Part shown: one piece after another, positions 6,981 to 13,207 of the stretch | Layout: each line of letters starts with the position of its first letter | Numbering within the stretch: position 1 is the stretch's first letter | Assembly (NCBI GenBank): GCA_900547305.1 | Contig: URGH01000065.1 | Location: 1-14,872 of the forward strand | Reading direction: 5' to 3' | Origin: an uncultured Oscillospiraceae bacterium | GTDB lineage: Bacteria; Bacillota; Clostridia; Oscillospirales; Acutalibacteraceae | DNA length: 14,872 nt | Position numbers and translations under genes: made by a program | The notes under the pieces: generated by a model | Told to the model about the DNA's origin: nothing | Database searches by the model: none | The model's input: only the letters and a program-made list of their open reading frames with translations

Positions 6981-7005
6981 AAAAACCGCTTATTAAGCGG
7001 TTTTT
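6981..7005. terminator. Bidirectional intrinsic terminator
   Basis: AAAAACCGCTT and AAGCGGTTTTT form an 11-pair stem with a three-base loop. The 3' arm runs into T5 on the minus strand and T6 on the plus strand. It probably backs up termination of the transporter transcript. Confidence 0.75.
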
Positions 7006-7040
7006 TAAGGGCACTGGGGTGGTATTGGCGGGGATAGAGT

Positions 7041-7110
7041 GCAGTCAAAAATCTCTGATTTTTGCGAGCGGCATTCCCGTCCAAGAGCGTGTCGATTTTT
7101 CGACACGCTC
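7041..7110 (-). repeat. Dispersed structured repeat, copy 2 (downstream of transporter gene)
   Basis: In minus-strand order this holds a hairpin with arms GAGCGTGTCG and CGACACGCTC (7085-7110), then a conserved linker (7064-7086), then a second hairpin with arms AAAAATC and GATTTTT (7047-7063), then GACTGC. The same arrangement occurs at 57-128. The linker is identical over 23 bases in both copies. Both stems differ between copies by base changes that keep pairing, so structure is probably under selection. It lies in the same orientation and position relative to the gene upstream of it in both cases. The class is unknown to me: a structured RNA or a small palindromic repeat family are both possible. 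Confidence 0.8.
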
Positions 7111-7132
7111 AAACCGCCTTTCGGCGGTTTTT
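7111..7132. terminator. Terminator hairpin just after the transporter gene
   Basis: AAACCGCC and GGCGGTTT form an eight-pair stem with the same TTTC loop as the hairpin at 6861-6884. It begins six bases after the transporter stop codon. On the minus strand only three T follow before the next hairpin starts; the plus-strand side has five T. Confidence 0.65.
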
Positions 7133-7138
7133 GCGGGG

Positions 7139-8524
7139 TTAACCTATAATTCCTATTATAAATATTGCAAGTATAAGTATGGGAAGTACGATAATAAAGT
7201 ACCATTTCATCCATTTTGCAACCTTTAAGCCCTTGCCGGTATTTGCTTCTTTTCTGTAATTATCAAAGCCCCAACCGAATTTTGTAACGCAGAAAAGCAG
7301 GTAAATAAGCGAACCCAAGGGCAGCAGAATATTGCTTACAATAAAATCCTCGGTATCAAGAATATCCCTGCCGCCAATAAGGTGAACATTGCTCCATAAG
7401 TTATAGCCCAAAACGCAGGGAATACTAGCTATAAGAATTACAACGCCGTTTATCAGAGCGGCTTTTTTTCTGCTCCAGCCGAGTGTATCCATACAGGAGG
7501 ACATTATGTTTTCAAACACGGCAATAACCGTTGAGAACGAGGCGAAAGTCATGAACAGGAAGAAAAGCGCGCCCCAAATTCTGCCGCCGGGCATATTTAC
7601 AAATACATTCGGCAGGGTTATGAAAATAAGGCTCGGACCCTGGTCTACGGGGATTCCGTAGCTAAAGCAGGCGGGGAAGATTATAAGTCCTGCGGAAATT
7701 GCAACAAATGTATCAAGCCCGCAAATGCGCGCGCCCTCGCCCATCAGCGTGTGCTCCTTGCCCATATAGCTGCCGAAAATCTCCATTGCCGCAATTCCGA
7801 GGCTTAAAGTAAAGAACGATTGATTCATAGCCGCGGCTATAACATTGCCAAGCCCTACCGATTTAACGTTTTCTATGTTAGGCACAAGGTAAAATTTAAG
7901 CCCTTCGCCCGCGCCCGAGAGGGTAAAGCTATGTATTGCCAAAATGAGTATAAGCACGAAAAGCGCGCTCATCATAACCTTGCTTACTCTTTCAAGCCCC
8001 TTTTGCACGCCTATGCTGCAAATAAGTATTCCGGTAATAACCGTTACAGCCATCCAAAAGCCCATTTCGCCGGGGTTTGCCAGCATATCGTTGAAAACCT
8101 TGCCTGCGTCTTCATATCTGTAAGAGCTTAATACCGATTCAGGCGTGCTGCCCGAGGGGAAAGTGCCGGTTAAAAACTTAAAGAAATAGTTCAGCATCCA
8201 CCCCGAAACGGTGGTGTAGTACATCATAAGCACGTAGCAGCCTATTATTGCAAACCAACCGTGAATGTGCCACTTGTGCCCGGGCTTTTCAAGCGCCTTG
8301 TAAGCTAGCACTGCGCTTTTGCGGCTTGCTCTGCCTACAGCCAGCTCCATTGTTAAAACCGGCAGACCCATTATAACCAGCATTAAAAGATAAATAAGAA
8401 CAAAAATTCCGCCGCCGTTTTGCCCCACAATAAACGGGAAACGCCAAACGTTGCCTATGCCTATTGCGCAGCCGGCACTGACGAGCAGAAAACCGAGCCG
8501 CGATTTAAAGGATTCTCTCTCCAT
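7139..8524 (-). CDS. Sodium:neurotransmitter symporter (NSS/SNF) family transporter
   Basis: This 461-residue integral membrane protein has the NSS (LeuT-type) fold, usually a Na+-coupled importer of amino acids or related compounds. The hallmark first membrane segment is present: RLGFLLVSAGCAIGIGNVWR and then FPF (residues 9-32), whose unwound GCAIGIGN part contributes to the Na+ and substrate sites in LeuT. Further signatures are GLPVLTMELAVGR and about 11-12 hydrophobic segments. The length is typical of bacterial members. No small MetS-like partner subunit is encoded beside it. AAAGGGG lies seven bases before the ATG. It stands alone between its own promoter and a set of terminators. Tryptophan, tyrosine, methionine and alanine are known substrates in the family; the sequence does not decide between them. 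Confidence 0.93.
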   Translation of the reverse strand: MERESFKSRLGFLLVSAGCAIGIGNVWRFPFIVGQNGGGIFVLIYLLMLVIMGLPVLTMELAVGRASRKSAVLAYKALEKPGHKWHIHGWFAIIGCYVLMMYYTTVSGWMLNYFFKFLTGTFPSGSTPESVLSSYRYEDAGKVFNDMLANPGEMGFWMAVTVITGILICSIGVQKGLERVSKVMMSALFVLILILAIHSFTLSGAGEGLKFYLVPNIENVKSVGLGNVIAAAMNQSFFTLSLGIAAMEIFGSYMGKEHTLMGEGARICGLDTFVAISAGLIIFPACFSYGIPVDQGPSLIFITLPNVFVNMPGGRIWGALFFLFMTFASFSTVIAVFENIMSSCMDTLGWSRKKAALINGVVILIASIPCVLGYNLWSNVHLIGGRDILDTEDFIVSNILLPLGSLIYLLFCVTKFGWGFDNYRKEANTGKGLKVAKWMKWYFIIVLPILILAIFIIGIIG

Positions 8525-8557
8525 ACCTAAACCCCTTTTTTAATTTTTAATAAAAAT

Positions 8558-8586
8558 ATTATATATGAGCGGGCTGGAAATGTCAA
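8558..8586 (-). promoter_or_regulatory. Consensus sigma-A promoter of the NSS transporter
   Basis: TTGACA (8586-8581) and TATAAT (8563-8558) with exactly 17 bases between are a perfect consensus housekeeping promoter. Transcription should start near 8551, giving a leader of about 25 bases. Strong constitutive expression is expected unless a repressor acts; I see no operator. Confidence 0.85.
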
Positions 8587-8652
8587 TAATTCAATTTTTT
8601 GTAAATCTCTTGCTGCTGATAGGCTCCCCACGGTGTGACTGGGCTACTTTGC

Positions 8653-8687
8653 CTCCCTCGTCAGAGGGAGTTTAAAGCGGCTTTAAA
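8653..8687. repeat. Two adjacent palindromes downstream of the LRR gene
   Basis: CTCCCTC/GAGGGAG (8653-8670, loop GTCA) is followed directly by TTTAAAG/CTTTAAA (8671-8687, loop CGG) and seven T on the plus strand. The T-run is on the wrong side for the minus-strand LRR gene that ends at 8696, so this is only a weak terminator candidate for it. The CTCCCTC palindrome resembles palindromic intergenic repeats of gut Clostridia (from memory, not searched). Confidence 0.5.
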
Positions 8688-8695
8688 TTTTTTTA

Positions 8696-11209
8696 TTATT
8701 GCAATAATAAATTTTTCCTTAAAGCGGCAAGGTCCTCGGAATTTATTCCTCCGTCCCCCGAAACGTCAAGGCACACCGACGGCACAATAATGTTAGACTG
8801 ACCGGAAAAATATTTTTTAAGGCAAATCAAGTCCAATATATTTACATCTCTGTCGTCGTTGATATCGCCCTTTATTATATCCGAAGTAACAACGGTTAAA
8901 GCATAGCTTGCAGCTCCTGCGGGTGATTCGTCCGCAGCTGCCGTTCTGCGGTAAAATTTATACTCGGTGTTTGGGTTAAGCCCCGTAAATATATTACTGC
9001 TCTGCCATTCGCTGTCATTCATTCTATATTCGTAACCGTCAGTATGCTTTAGTGTAACCGTGCAAGCGGTCTTTCTTAAAAGCTCGGGCGCAGTCGGCAC
9101 TTCGTCCGGTATTCCCGTCGAATTAAAATGTATATTGGCTTTTTTCAGAACGTCATTATTCGGAAGAATTGTAACTGCGTTCCATTCTTCCTCACTGCCC
9201 TCATAATAAATGTTTTCAATATTGTTGGCATACCAGAATGCAGCTTCACACACTGCTTTTAAATTTTTTGAAAAATATATGCTTTTAAGTGATTTGCAAC
9301 TATTAAAAGCCTCTCTGCCTATACTCGCTACAATACTGGGTAAGGTTATGCTTTTAAGTGAGCTACAACTGGAAAAGGCGTAATCACCTATATTCACTAC
9401 ACTGTCGGGTATAGTTATACTTTCAAGCAAACTGCAACCGGAAAAAGCAGAATCACCTATACTCGTTACACCGTTGGGTATAGTTATGCTTTTAAGTGAG
9501 CTGCAACCGGAAAAATTCAGATTACCTATGTTCGCCACACTACTGGGTAAGGTTATGCTTTCAAGTGAGTTGCAACCGTAAAAATTCAGATCACCTATAT
9601 TCGTTACACTGCTGGGTAAGGTTATGCTTTTAAGTAAGTTGCAATCGAAAAAATTCAGATTACCTATGCTTACTATGCTGTTGGGCATAGTTATACTTTC
9701 AAGTGAATAGCACTCGGAAAAGGCAGAATTACCTATGCTCACTACACCGTTGGGTATAGTTATGCTTTTAAGTGAATTGCAACCGTAAAAAGTATAATCT
9801 TTTATGCCTGTTATGCCGGTTGGAATAACAAGGTTTGTTACCAACTTACCGTTTAAATATAAATTGTGCGCATAGTATAACGGGTTTGAAGAATACCAAC
9901 CAAATTTAATATTACACCAAGCTGCCATATCGGTTATATGCACTTCTTTAAGTTCGGTGCAACCATAAAATCCATCAGCAATATTTATGACACTACTTGG
10001 TATAATTATGCTTTCAAGTGAGCTACAACCGTAAAAAACATAAGGTTTTATATGTGTGACACCACTGGGTATTTTTATACTTTTAAGCGAACTGCAACCG
10101 GAAAAAGCCTCTCTGCCTATACTTATTACACCGTCTGGTATAGTTATGTTTTTAAGCGAACTACAGTTGTAAAAAGCATTGTAACCTATACTCACTACAC
10201 CGTCGGGTATAGTTATGCTTTCAAGTGAACTGCAACCGGAAAAAGTATTTTCATATATTTGCACTACACCATTGGGTATGGTTATACTTTCAAGCGAGCT
10301 ACAACCGGAAAAAGCAGATACATCTATACTCGTTACACCGTCAGGTATGGTTATGTTTTTAAGTGAACTGCAACCGGAAAAAGCGGAAGCTCTTATCCAC
10401 GTTACACCGTCGGGTATGTTTATACTTTCAAGTGAACTGCACAGGGCAAAAGCAGAAGGTCCTATACTCACTACACTGTCGGGTATAGTTATGTTTTTGA
10501 GTGAACTACACCGGGCAAAAGCAGAAACACCTATATTTACTATACCATCGGGTATGCTTATGTTTTTAAGCGAACTGCAACTGGAAAAAGCAGAATCTCT
10601 TATACTCGTTACATCGTCGGGTATAGATATGCTTTCGAGTGAAATGCATTTGCAAAAAGCAAAATAACCTATACTCACTACATTGTCGGGTATAGTTATG
10701 TTTTTAAGCGAATTGCAACCGTAAAAAGCGTTATCGCCTATAGATACTACACTGCCGTCGGACGGAATAATGCTTTTATTACTTCCAAATATAAGCTGTT
10801 TTTCGGCAGTTTGAATAATACAGTTACCCGAGCTGTGGTAAATCGGGTTTTCCGGCTCTATTTCAATACTTTCTAAAGAAACATAATTTATGTCGTCAGA
10901 ATATTGCGGTCCATAAATCATAGTCACGCTTTTGGGTATATAAATACTTTTAATATTTTTGTCAGATACAATATCCAAATAACGAATAGTTGTAACCGGA
11001 TAACCCGCTATTTCAGAGGGGATAATAACCTCTGCCGGTTCACTGCCGTCATATTCGTATCCTGTTATTGTGATTGTACCGTAGCTAATCTGATAAGTGA
11101 AATTTTCAAATTTTCCGGTTTCCGTTTCCGCGTTCGCAGTAAAAGTGTTGAATGGAATAACCGATAACAGCAAAACAGCGGATAATATGAACGTAAATAT
11201 TTTTTTCAT
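8696..11209 (-). CDS. Secreted BspA-like leucine-rich-repeat protein with C-terminal dockerin
   Basis: This 837-residue exported protein starts with a signal peptide (basic MKK, hydrophobic core, likely cleavage after ANA at residue 27). Two arrays of 23-residue BspA-type leucine-rich repeats follow: about 11 units at 167-418 and 7-8 units at 479-645, with divergent repeats before and a linker (419-478) between. Each unit has the pattern SL(K/E)xIxIPxxV, then IxxxAFxxC. Residues 703-776 look like a fibronectin-III-like domain. Residues 780-836 form a type I dockerin with two calcium loops: D782, N784, D786, N790, D793 and D815, S817, D819, N823, D826. The dockerin should bind a cohesin scaffold, placing the LRR surface on a cellulosome-like complex for adhesion or binding. 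AAGGAG precedes the ATG, which overlaps the upstream stop codon as ATGA. By eye the gene is more AT-rich than adhE. Confidence 0.93.
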   Translation of the reverse strand: MKKIFTFILSAVLLLSVIPFNTFTANAETETGKFENFTYQISYGTITITGYEYDGSEPAEVIIPSEIAGYPVTTIRYLDIVSDKNIKSIYIPKSVTMIYGPQYSDDINYVSLESIEIEPENPIYHSSGNCIIQTAEKQLIFGSNKSIIPSDGSVVSIGDNAFYGCNSLKNITIPDNVVSIGYFAFCKCISLESISIPDDVTSIRDSAFSSCSSLKNISIPDGIVNIGVSAFARCSSLKNITIPDSVVSIGPSAFALCSSLESINIPDGVTWIRASAFSGCSSLKNITIPDGVTSIDVSAFSGCSSLESITIPNGVVQIYENTFSGCSSLESITIPDGVVSIGYNAFYNCSSLKNITIPDGVISIGREAFSGCSSLKSIKIPSGVTHIKPYVFYGCSSLESIIIPSSVINIADGFYGCTELKEVHITDMAAWCNIKFGWYSSNPLYYAHNLYLNGKLVTNLVIPTGITGIKDYTFYGCNSLKSITIPNGVVSIGNSAFSECYSLESITMPNSIVSIGNLNFFDCNLLKSITLPSSVTNIGDLNFYGCNSLESITLPSSVANIGNLNFSGCSSLKSITIPNGVTSIGDSAFSGCSLLESITIPDSVVNIGDYAFSSCSSLKSITLPSIVASIGREAFNSCKSLKSIYFSKNLKAVCEAAFWYANNIENIYYEGSEEEWNAVTILPNNDVLKKANIHFNSTGIPDEVPTAPELLRKTACTVTLKHTDGYEYRMNDSEWQSSNIFTGLNPNTEYKFYRRTAAADESPAGAASYALTVVTSDIIKGDINDDRDVNILDLICLKKYFSGQSNIIVPSVCLDVSGDGGINSEDLAALRKNLLLQ
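9275..9775 (-). repeat. 69-bp tandem repeats, second LRR array
   Basis: Seven to eight head-to-tail 69-bp units encode residues 479-645 of the LRR protein. Units here begin SLKS or SLES/LLES. Nucleotide identity between units is high enough to see by eye, pointing to recent duplication or homogenisation and a risk of length change or misassembly. Confidence 0.85.
9956..10711 (-). repeat. 69-bp tandem repeats, first LRR array
   Basis: Eleven head-to-tail units (the last one codon shorter) encode residues 167-418. Units mostly begin SLKN or SLES, unlike the SLKS units of the second array, so the two arrays appear to have expanded or homogenised separately. Confidence 0.85.
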
Positions 11210-11706
11210 TTTTCTGTCTCCTTACACAGTGTTGTGATTGCGTCAAGCCGCTTTTTATTTAAAACACGCTCGGCGGTGTGTCTGGCGGATAATTTTTGCA
11301 AACATTCTTCTAAATCTGCCTTATTATAAGTGCCGAGCAGCTCGCACTTACGGTATGCGCCTATATCTATTTTGTCCTGTACAATGTCGGTTTCAGGCTC
11401 GCCCTTTATACGGTATAAACGCCGCTCATCCGAATAGGGTATAACCACCCATACCAAATCGCCTTTTTCCATGCCGCCTAATGCGTTGACGGCGCAGGCA
11501 AAGCCGCGGTGCTCTTTGCTGCCTTTGGGATACCGAAGCTCTCCCGATTTGCAAAAAGCAGACCAGTCGGCGCTGCCGCCTTCCTCAGCCCAACCTATGA
11601 CAATACAATCATTATCAATGCAATATTCGACCTTTTCACTTGTTTTGTCGGCAGGGTGGGCTAATCTGTCGCGATTATCCTTTAAATTAACACACCAAAC
11701 AGTCAT
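11206..11706 (-). CDS. Unrecognised 166-residue protein coupled to the dockerin-LRR gene
   Basis: I do not recognise this gene with certainty. It encodes a soluble protein without a signal peptide or membrane segment. The N-terminal half reads VWCVNLKDNRDR, CIDNDCIVIGWAEEG and later GDLVWVVIPYSDERRLYRIKG. This beta-rich pattern resembles PUA/EVE-like small domains that occur at the front of some restriction or RNA-modification proteins (weak inference). The C-terminal part (LSARHTAERVLNKKRL) is helical and basic. I chose the ATG at 11706 because AAAGGGG lies seven bases before it; a longer reading from 11754 has no good ribosome site. The stop codon overlaps the LRR start (ATGA), so the genes are translationally coupled, which is odd for a cytoplasmic and a secreted protein. 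Confidence 0.75.
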   Translation of the reverse strand: MTVWCVNLKDNRDRLAHPADKTSEKVEYCIDNDCIVIGWAEEGGSADWSAFCKSGELRYPKGSKEHRGFACAVNALGGMEKGDLVWVVIPYSDERRLYRIKGEPETDIVQDKIDIGAYRKCELLGTYNKADLEECLQKLSARHTAERVLNKKRLDAITTLCKETEK

Positions 11707-11774
11707 TTTTAATCCCCTTTCACTTTCTACATTCCTTTGCGGCACTAACTGCATTATGCAGCTTTAATAAATCA

Positions 11775-11813
11775 GGCTTATGTCAAAAAGTGTACCTTTT
11801 GAACTCCCGGTTT
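11775..11813. repeat. 39-bp repeat with palindromic core, copy 1
   Basis: A 39-bp unit (GGCTTATG... to ...CCCGGTTT) repeated at 11911-11949 with 36 of 39 bases identical. Its core pairs TCAAAAAG with CCTTTTGA around a four-base loop TGTA. It sits just downstream of the putative start site of the promoter at 11822-11850, so the minus-strand RNA would carry this hairpin in its leader. Confidence 0.85.
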
Positions 11814-11821
11814 ATATGCTG

Positions 11822-11850
11822 ATTTTATCATACAAATGCCCTAATTTCAA
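11822..11850 (-). promoter_or_regulatory. Promoter for the unknown gene and dockerin-LRR gene
   Basis: TTGAAA (11850-11845) and TAAAAT (11827-11822) are separated by 17 bases. Transcription would start near 11815, at the edge of repeat copy 1, giving a leader of about 110 bases before the ATG at 11706. No better promoter is visible upstream of this two-gene unit. Confidence 0.65.
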
Positions 11851-11910
11851 GAGTTGTTTTACCATAATTATCCTTTTTGTATAAAAATAAAAAATACTTT
11901 TTTCAATTTG

Positions 11911-11949
11911 GGCTTATGTCAAAAAGCAGACCTTTTGAACTCCCGGTTT
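11911..11949. repeat. 39-bp repeat with palindromic core, copy 2
   Basis: This is the second copy, 136 bp from the first. The core arms TCAAAAAG/CCTTTTGA are identical and only the loop differs (CAGA here, TGTA in copy 1). Its end touches the stop codon of the recombinase gene. It may be a recombinase recognition site, an element end or a regulator site; the sequence does not decide. Confidence 0.85.
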
Positions 11950-12359
11950 TACTTTCTTATAATCTTTAATTCCCGTCGGCGGCGGTAAAAGGCGCTCCTG
12001 CTCATATCGCATTTTTCGAGTGCGGTATGGGTGGAAATAAGCCCCTTATTCCACTGCTTTGCAACTCTTACAAAGCTTTCGTGTATTGGCACTTCGGGTC
12101 TGCCAAAGCGCACTTCGCGCGTCTTTGCGGCGGCAATGCCCTCTCTCTGCCGCTTTTTAATGTTTTCGCGCTCGCTCTGCGCAACAAACGAAAGTATTTG
12201 CAGCACAAGCTCGGCGATAAACGATCCCATTAAATCCTTGCCGGACTGCTTATCTATGTAAATATTGCCCGCTGACACGCGCCTTTCACTCATAACAATA
12301 AGCTGTCTTTCTTCGTTTTGGTCTGTGCTTGATACTCGCACATATCCGTATTCGGTCAT
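11949..12359 (-). pseudogene. Internally deleted resolvase/invertase-type serine recombinase
   Basis: The ORF is open for 136 residues but family members are about 195. The N-terminus (YGYVRVSSTDQN) keeps Y6, R8, the nucleophile S10, D36 and S39 in resolvase numbering. Directly after QSGKD the sequence jumps to LMGSFIAELVLQ, the start of the long dimerisation helix, so roughly 60 residues are missing in frame, including the counterparts of the catalytic arginines R45, R68 and R71. The helix and the C-terminal helix-turn-helix DNA-binding domain (about 95-132, ending SRSAFYRRRRE) remain. Intact relatives carry GKD at both ends of the lost segment, so deletion between short direct repeats is likely (inference from memory of the family). 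It should be unable to cut DNA but could still bind it. A GGGGG-rich ribosome site precedes the ATG. Confidence 0.85.
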
Positions 12360-12365
12360 AAAAAA

Positions 12366-12398
12366 TCATCCCCCTGCCTATATAATACAGGGAGATGA
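12366..12398. promoter_or_regulatory. Palindrome over the recombinase promoter/ribosome-site region
   Basis: TCATCCCCCTG (12366-12376) and CAGGGAGATGA (12388-12398) are inverted repeats matching at 10 of 11 positions around an AT-rich 11-base centre, which on the minus strand contains TATTAT. The inner arm on the minus strand is the G-rich ribosome site of the recombinase gene. It could be an autoregulatory operator or, if transcribed whole, a hairpin masking the ribosome site. Confidence 0.55.
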
Positions 12399-12456
12399 CT
12401 TAATATTAAAATGAAACATTATAATATGAGGATATTTTAATTATTATCTTTAATAA

Positions 12457-12471
12457 GAGCGTTTTGCGCTC
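12457..12471. repeat. Small hairpin
   Basis: GAGCG/CGCTC around a five-base loop, followed on the minus strand by CTTATTAAAG. This is a weak terminator candidate for minus-strand transcripts from the 14.8-12.7 kb genes. Confidence 0.35.
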
Positions 12472-12486
12472 GTGCCGCGCAGGGCA

Positions 12487-12590
12487 CCCTATTTCTGTGC
12501 GGACAGAAATAGGGGAAAGAGCCGTCGGGAACCCTGTTGATTGGGTTCCCGAACCCTCCTGAACAACCAAAGGGGCAAACTCCCCTTTGG
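12487..12590. repeat. Three consecutive perfect hairpins (structured intergenic element)
   Basis: Three perfect stems lie head to tail. CCCTATTTCTGT pairs with ACAGAAATAGGG (12487-12514, loop GCGG). TCGGGAACCC pairs with GGGTTCCCGA (12525-12552, loop of eight). CCAAAGGGG pairs with CCCCTTTGG (12567-12590, loop of six). None has a T-run beside it. The density of 12-, 10- and 9-pair perfect stems in 104 bp is far above chance. An open frame across this region (minus strand, 12406-12735) is ruled out by this structure and by overlap with the DUF6512-like gene. A palindromic repeat element or a structured RNA are the leading options. Confidence 0.8.
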
Positions 12591-12658
12591 ATACCCCTAC
12601 TGCGTAAAGCAAAAGTATGTGTGGTAATTTTACTTTTTTATTCCAATCTACGCCGATG

Positions 12659-13165
12659 TCACGGCGTAGGCTCGCTGAAAAGCCCGATATGCGGCGGGTA
12701 ATAGCTCCAACGCACAAACAGCACTGTAAAGACACCCGCGATAATTGCCGAAATATAAATTGCAGCCTTGCTTTGCAGGCAGCCGCACTTAATAATTGCG
12801 TATTTTATAAGCAGCATTACAAGCACGCCTATAAAGAACGAAAGCACGTTTAAAAACGGTATATCATAGCCGATAATTCCGGTATAGGTGTAAAAGAACA
12901 TAACTATTGAAAGCATACCGCCGAAAATGCCCGTAACAGCCGCGGGAATATAATTTCGGGGTTTGTTTTCCATTATAAAGTATTCTATAACCGAATAAAT
13001 AAGAGCAGGGAAGAAGATAAGCTTTAAATGCTCCCAGGTGCTTTCGTTTACGGGAAAGAAAAAGCCGATAAAATGATTGTCGCCCGTCCAATCGTACACG
13101 AAGTGCCACAGTGTGCCCACAGCGCCTACAATAATAAACTCAAGCACGGCGTTTAATTTTTTCAT
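12659..13165 (-). CDS. DUF6512-like integral membrane protein
   Basis: This 168-residue protein has about five membrane segments (roughly 5-23, 48-64, 73-93, 103-125, 134-152). A conserved-looking stretch in the first loop contains HFVYDWTG, then FFPVNESTWEHLK. I believe it belongs to the DUF6512 family, from memory of that motif; no function is known to me. I chose the ATG at 13165 because GGGTGAT, which pairs with the 16S tail, lies just upstream; the ATG 15 bases earlier has no ribosome site. It starts 42 bp after the zinc-ribbon gene and is probably co-transcribed with it. The stop codon lies in the loop of an eight-pair hairpin (CTACGCCG/CGGCGTAG, 12648-12669) that lacks a T-run. Confidence 0.75.
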   Translation of the reverse strand: MKKLNAVLEFIIVGAVGTLWHFVYDWTGDNHFIGFFFPVNESTWEHLKLIFFPALIYSVIEYFIMENKPRNYIPAAVTGIFGGMLSIVMFFYTYTGIIGYDIPFLNVLSFFIGVLVMLLIKYAIIKCGCLQSKAAIYISAIIAGVFTVLFVRWSYYPPHIGLFSEPTP

Positions 13166-13207
13166 ATAATTATCACCCATAACATATTATGAGGATAATT
13201 ATGCCGA

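Noticed and set aside
6779..7214. Two minus-strand open frames of 101 and 69 codons in the adhE upstream region
   Set aside because: They run through terminators and the structured repeat, overlap the transporter gene end, and lack ribosome sites.
10215..10667. Plus-strand 150-codon open frame with its own repeats (LSSELQPEKA)
   Set aside because: The repeats are the complement of the 69-bp LRR units; the minus-strand protein has a signal peptide, FnIII-like and dockerin domains, so the antisense frame is a by-product.
9275..10711. Regular repeats resembling a CRISPR array
   Set aside because: The 69-bp periodicity has no unique spacers, stays in frame and encodes a standard leucine-rich repeat; no cas genes are present.
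11206..11754. Longer start (11754) for the unknown gene
   Set aside because: No ribosome site precedes it, while AAAGGGG stands at proper distance from the ATG at 11706.
11775..12398. Complete insertion sequence or integron-like element
   Set aside because: There is no intact transposase, no inverted terminal repeat pair around the recombinase and no visible target duplication; both 39-bp repeats lie on the same side of the gene.
12648..12669. Terminator at the end of the DUF6512-like gene
   Set aside because: The stem has the stop codon in its loop and is followed by an A-rich, not T-rich, stretch on the minus strand.
12406..12735. Minus-strand 109-codon open frame
   Set aside because: It overlaps the end of the DUF6512-like gene in another frame and is mostly translation of the three perfect hairpins.
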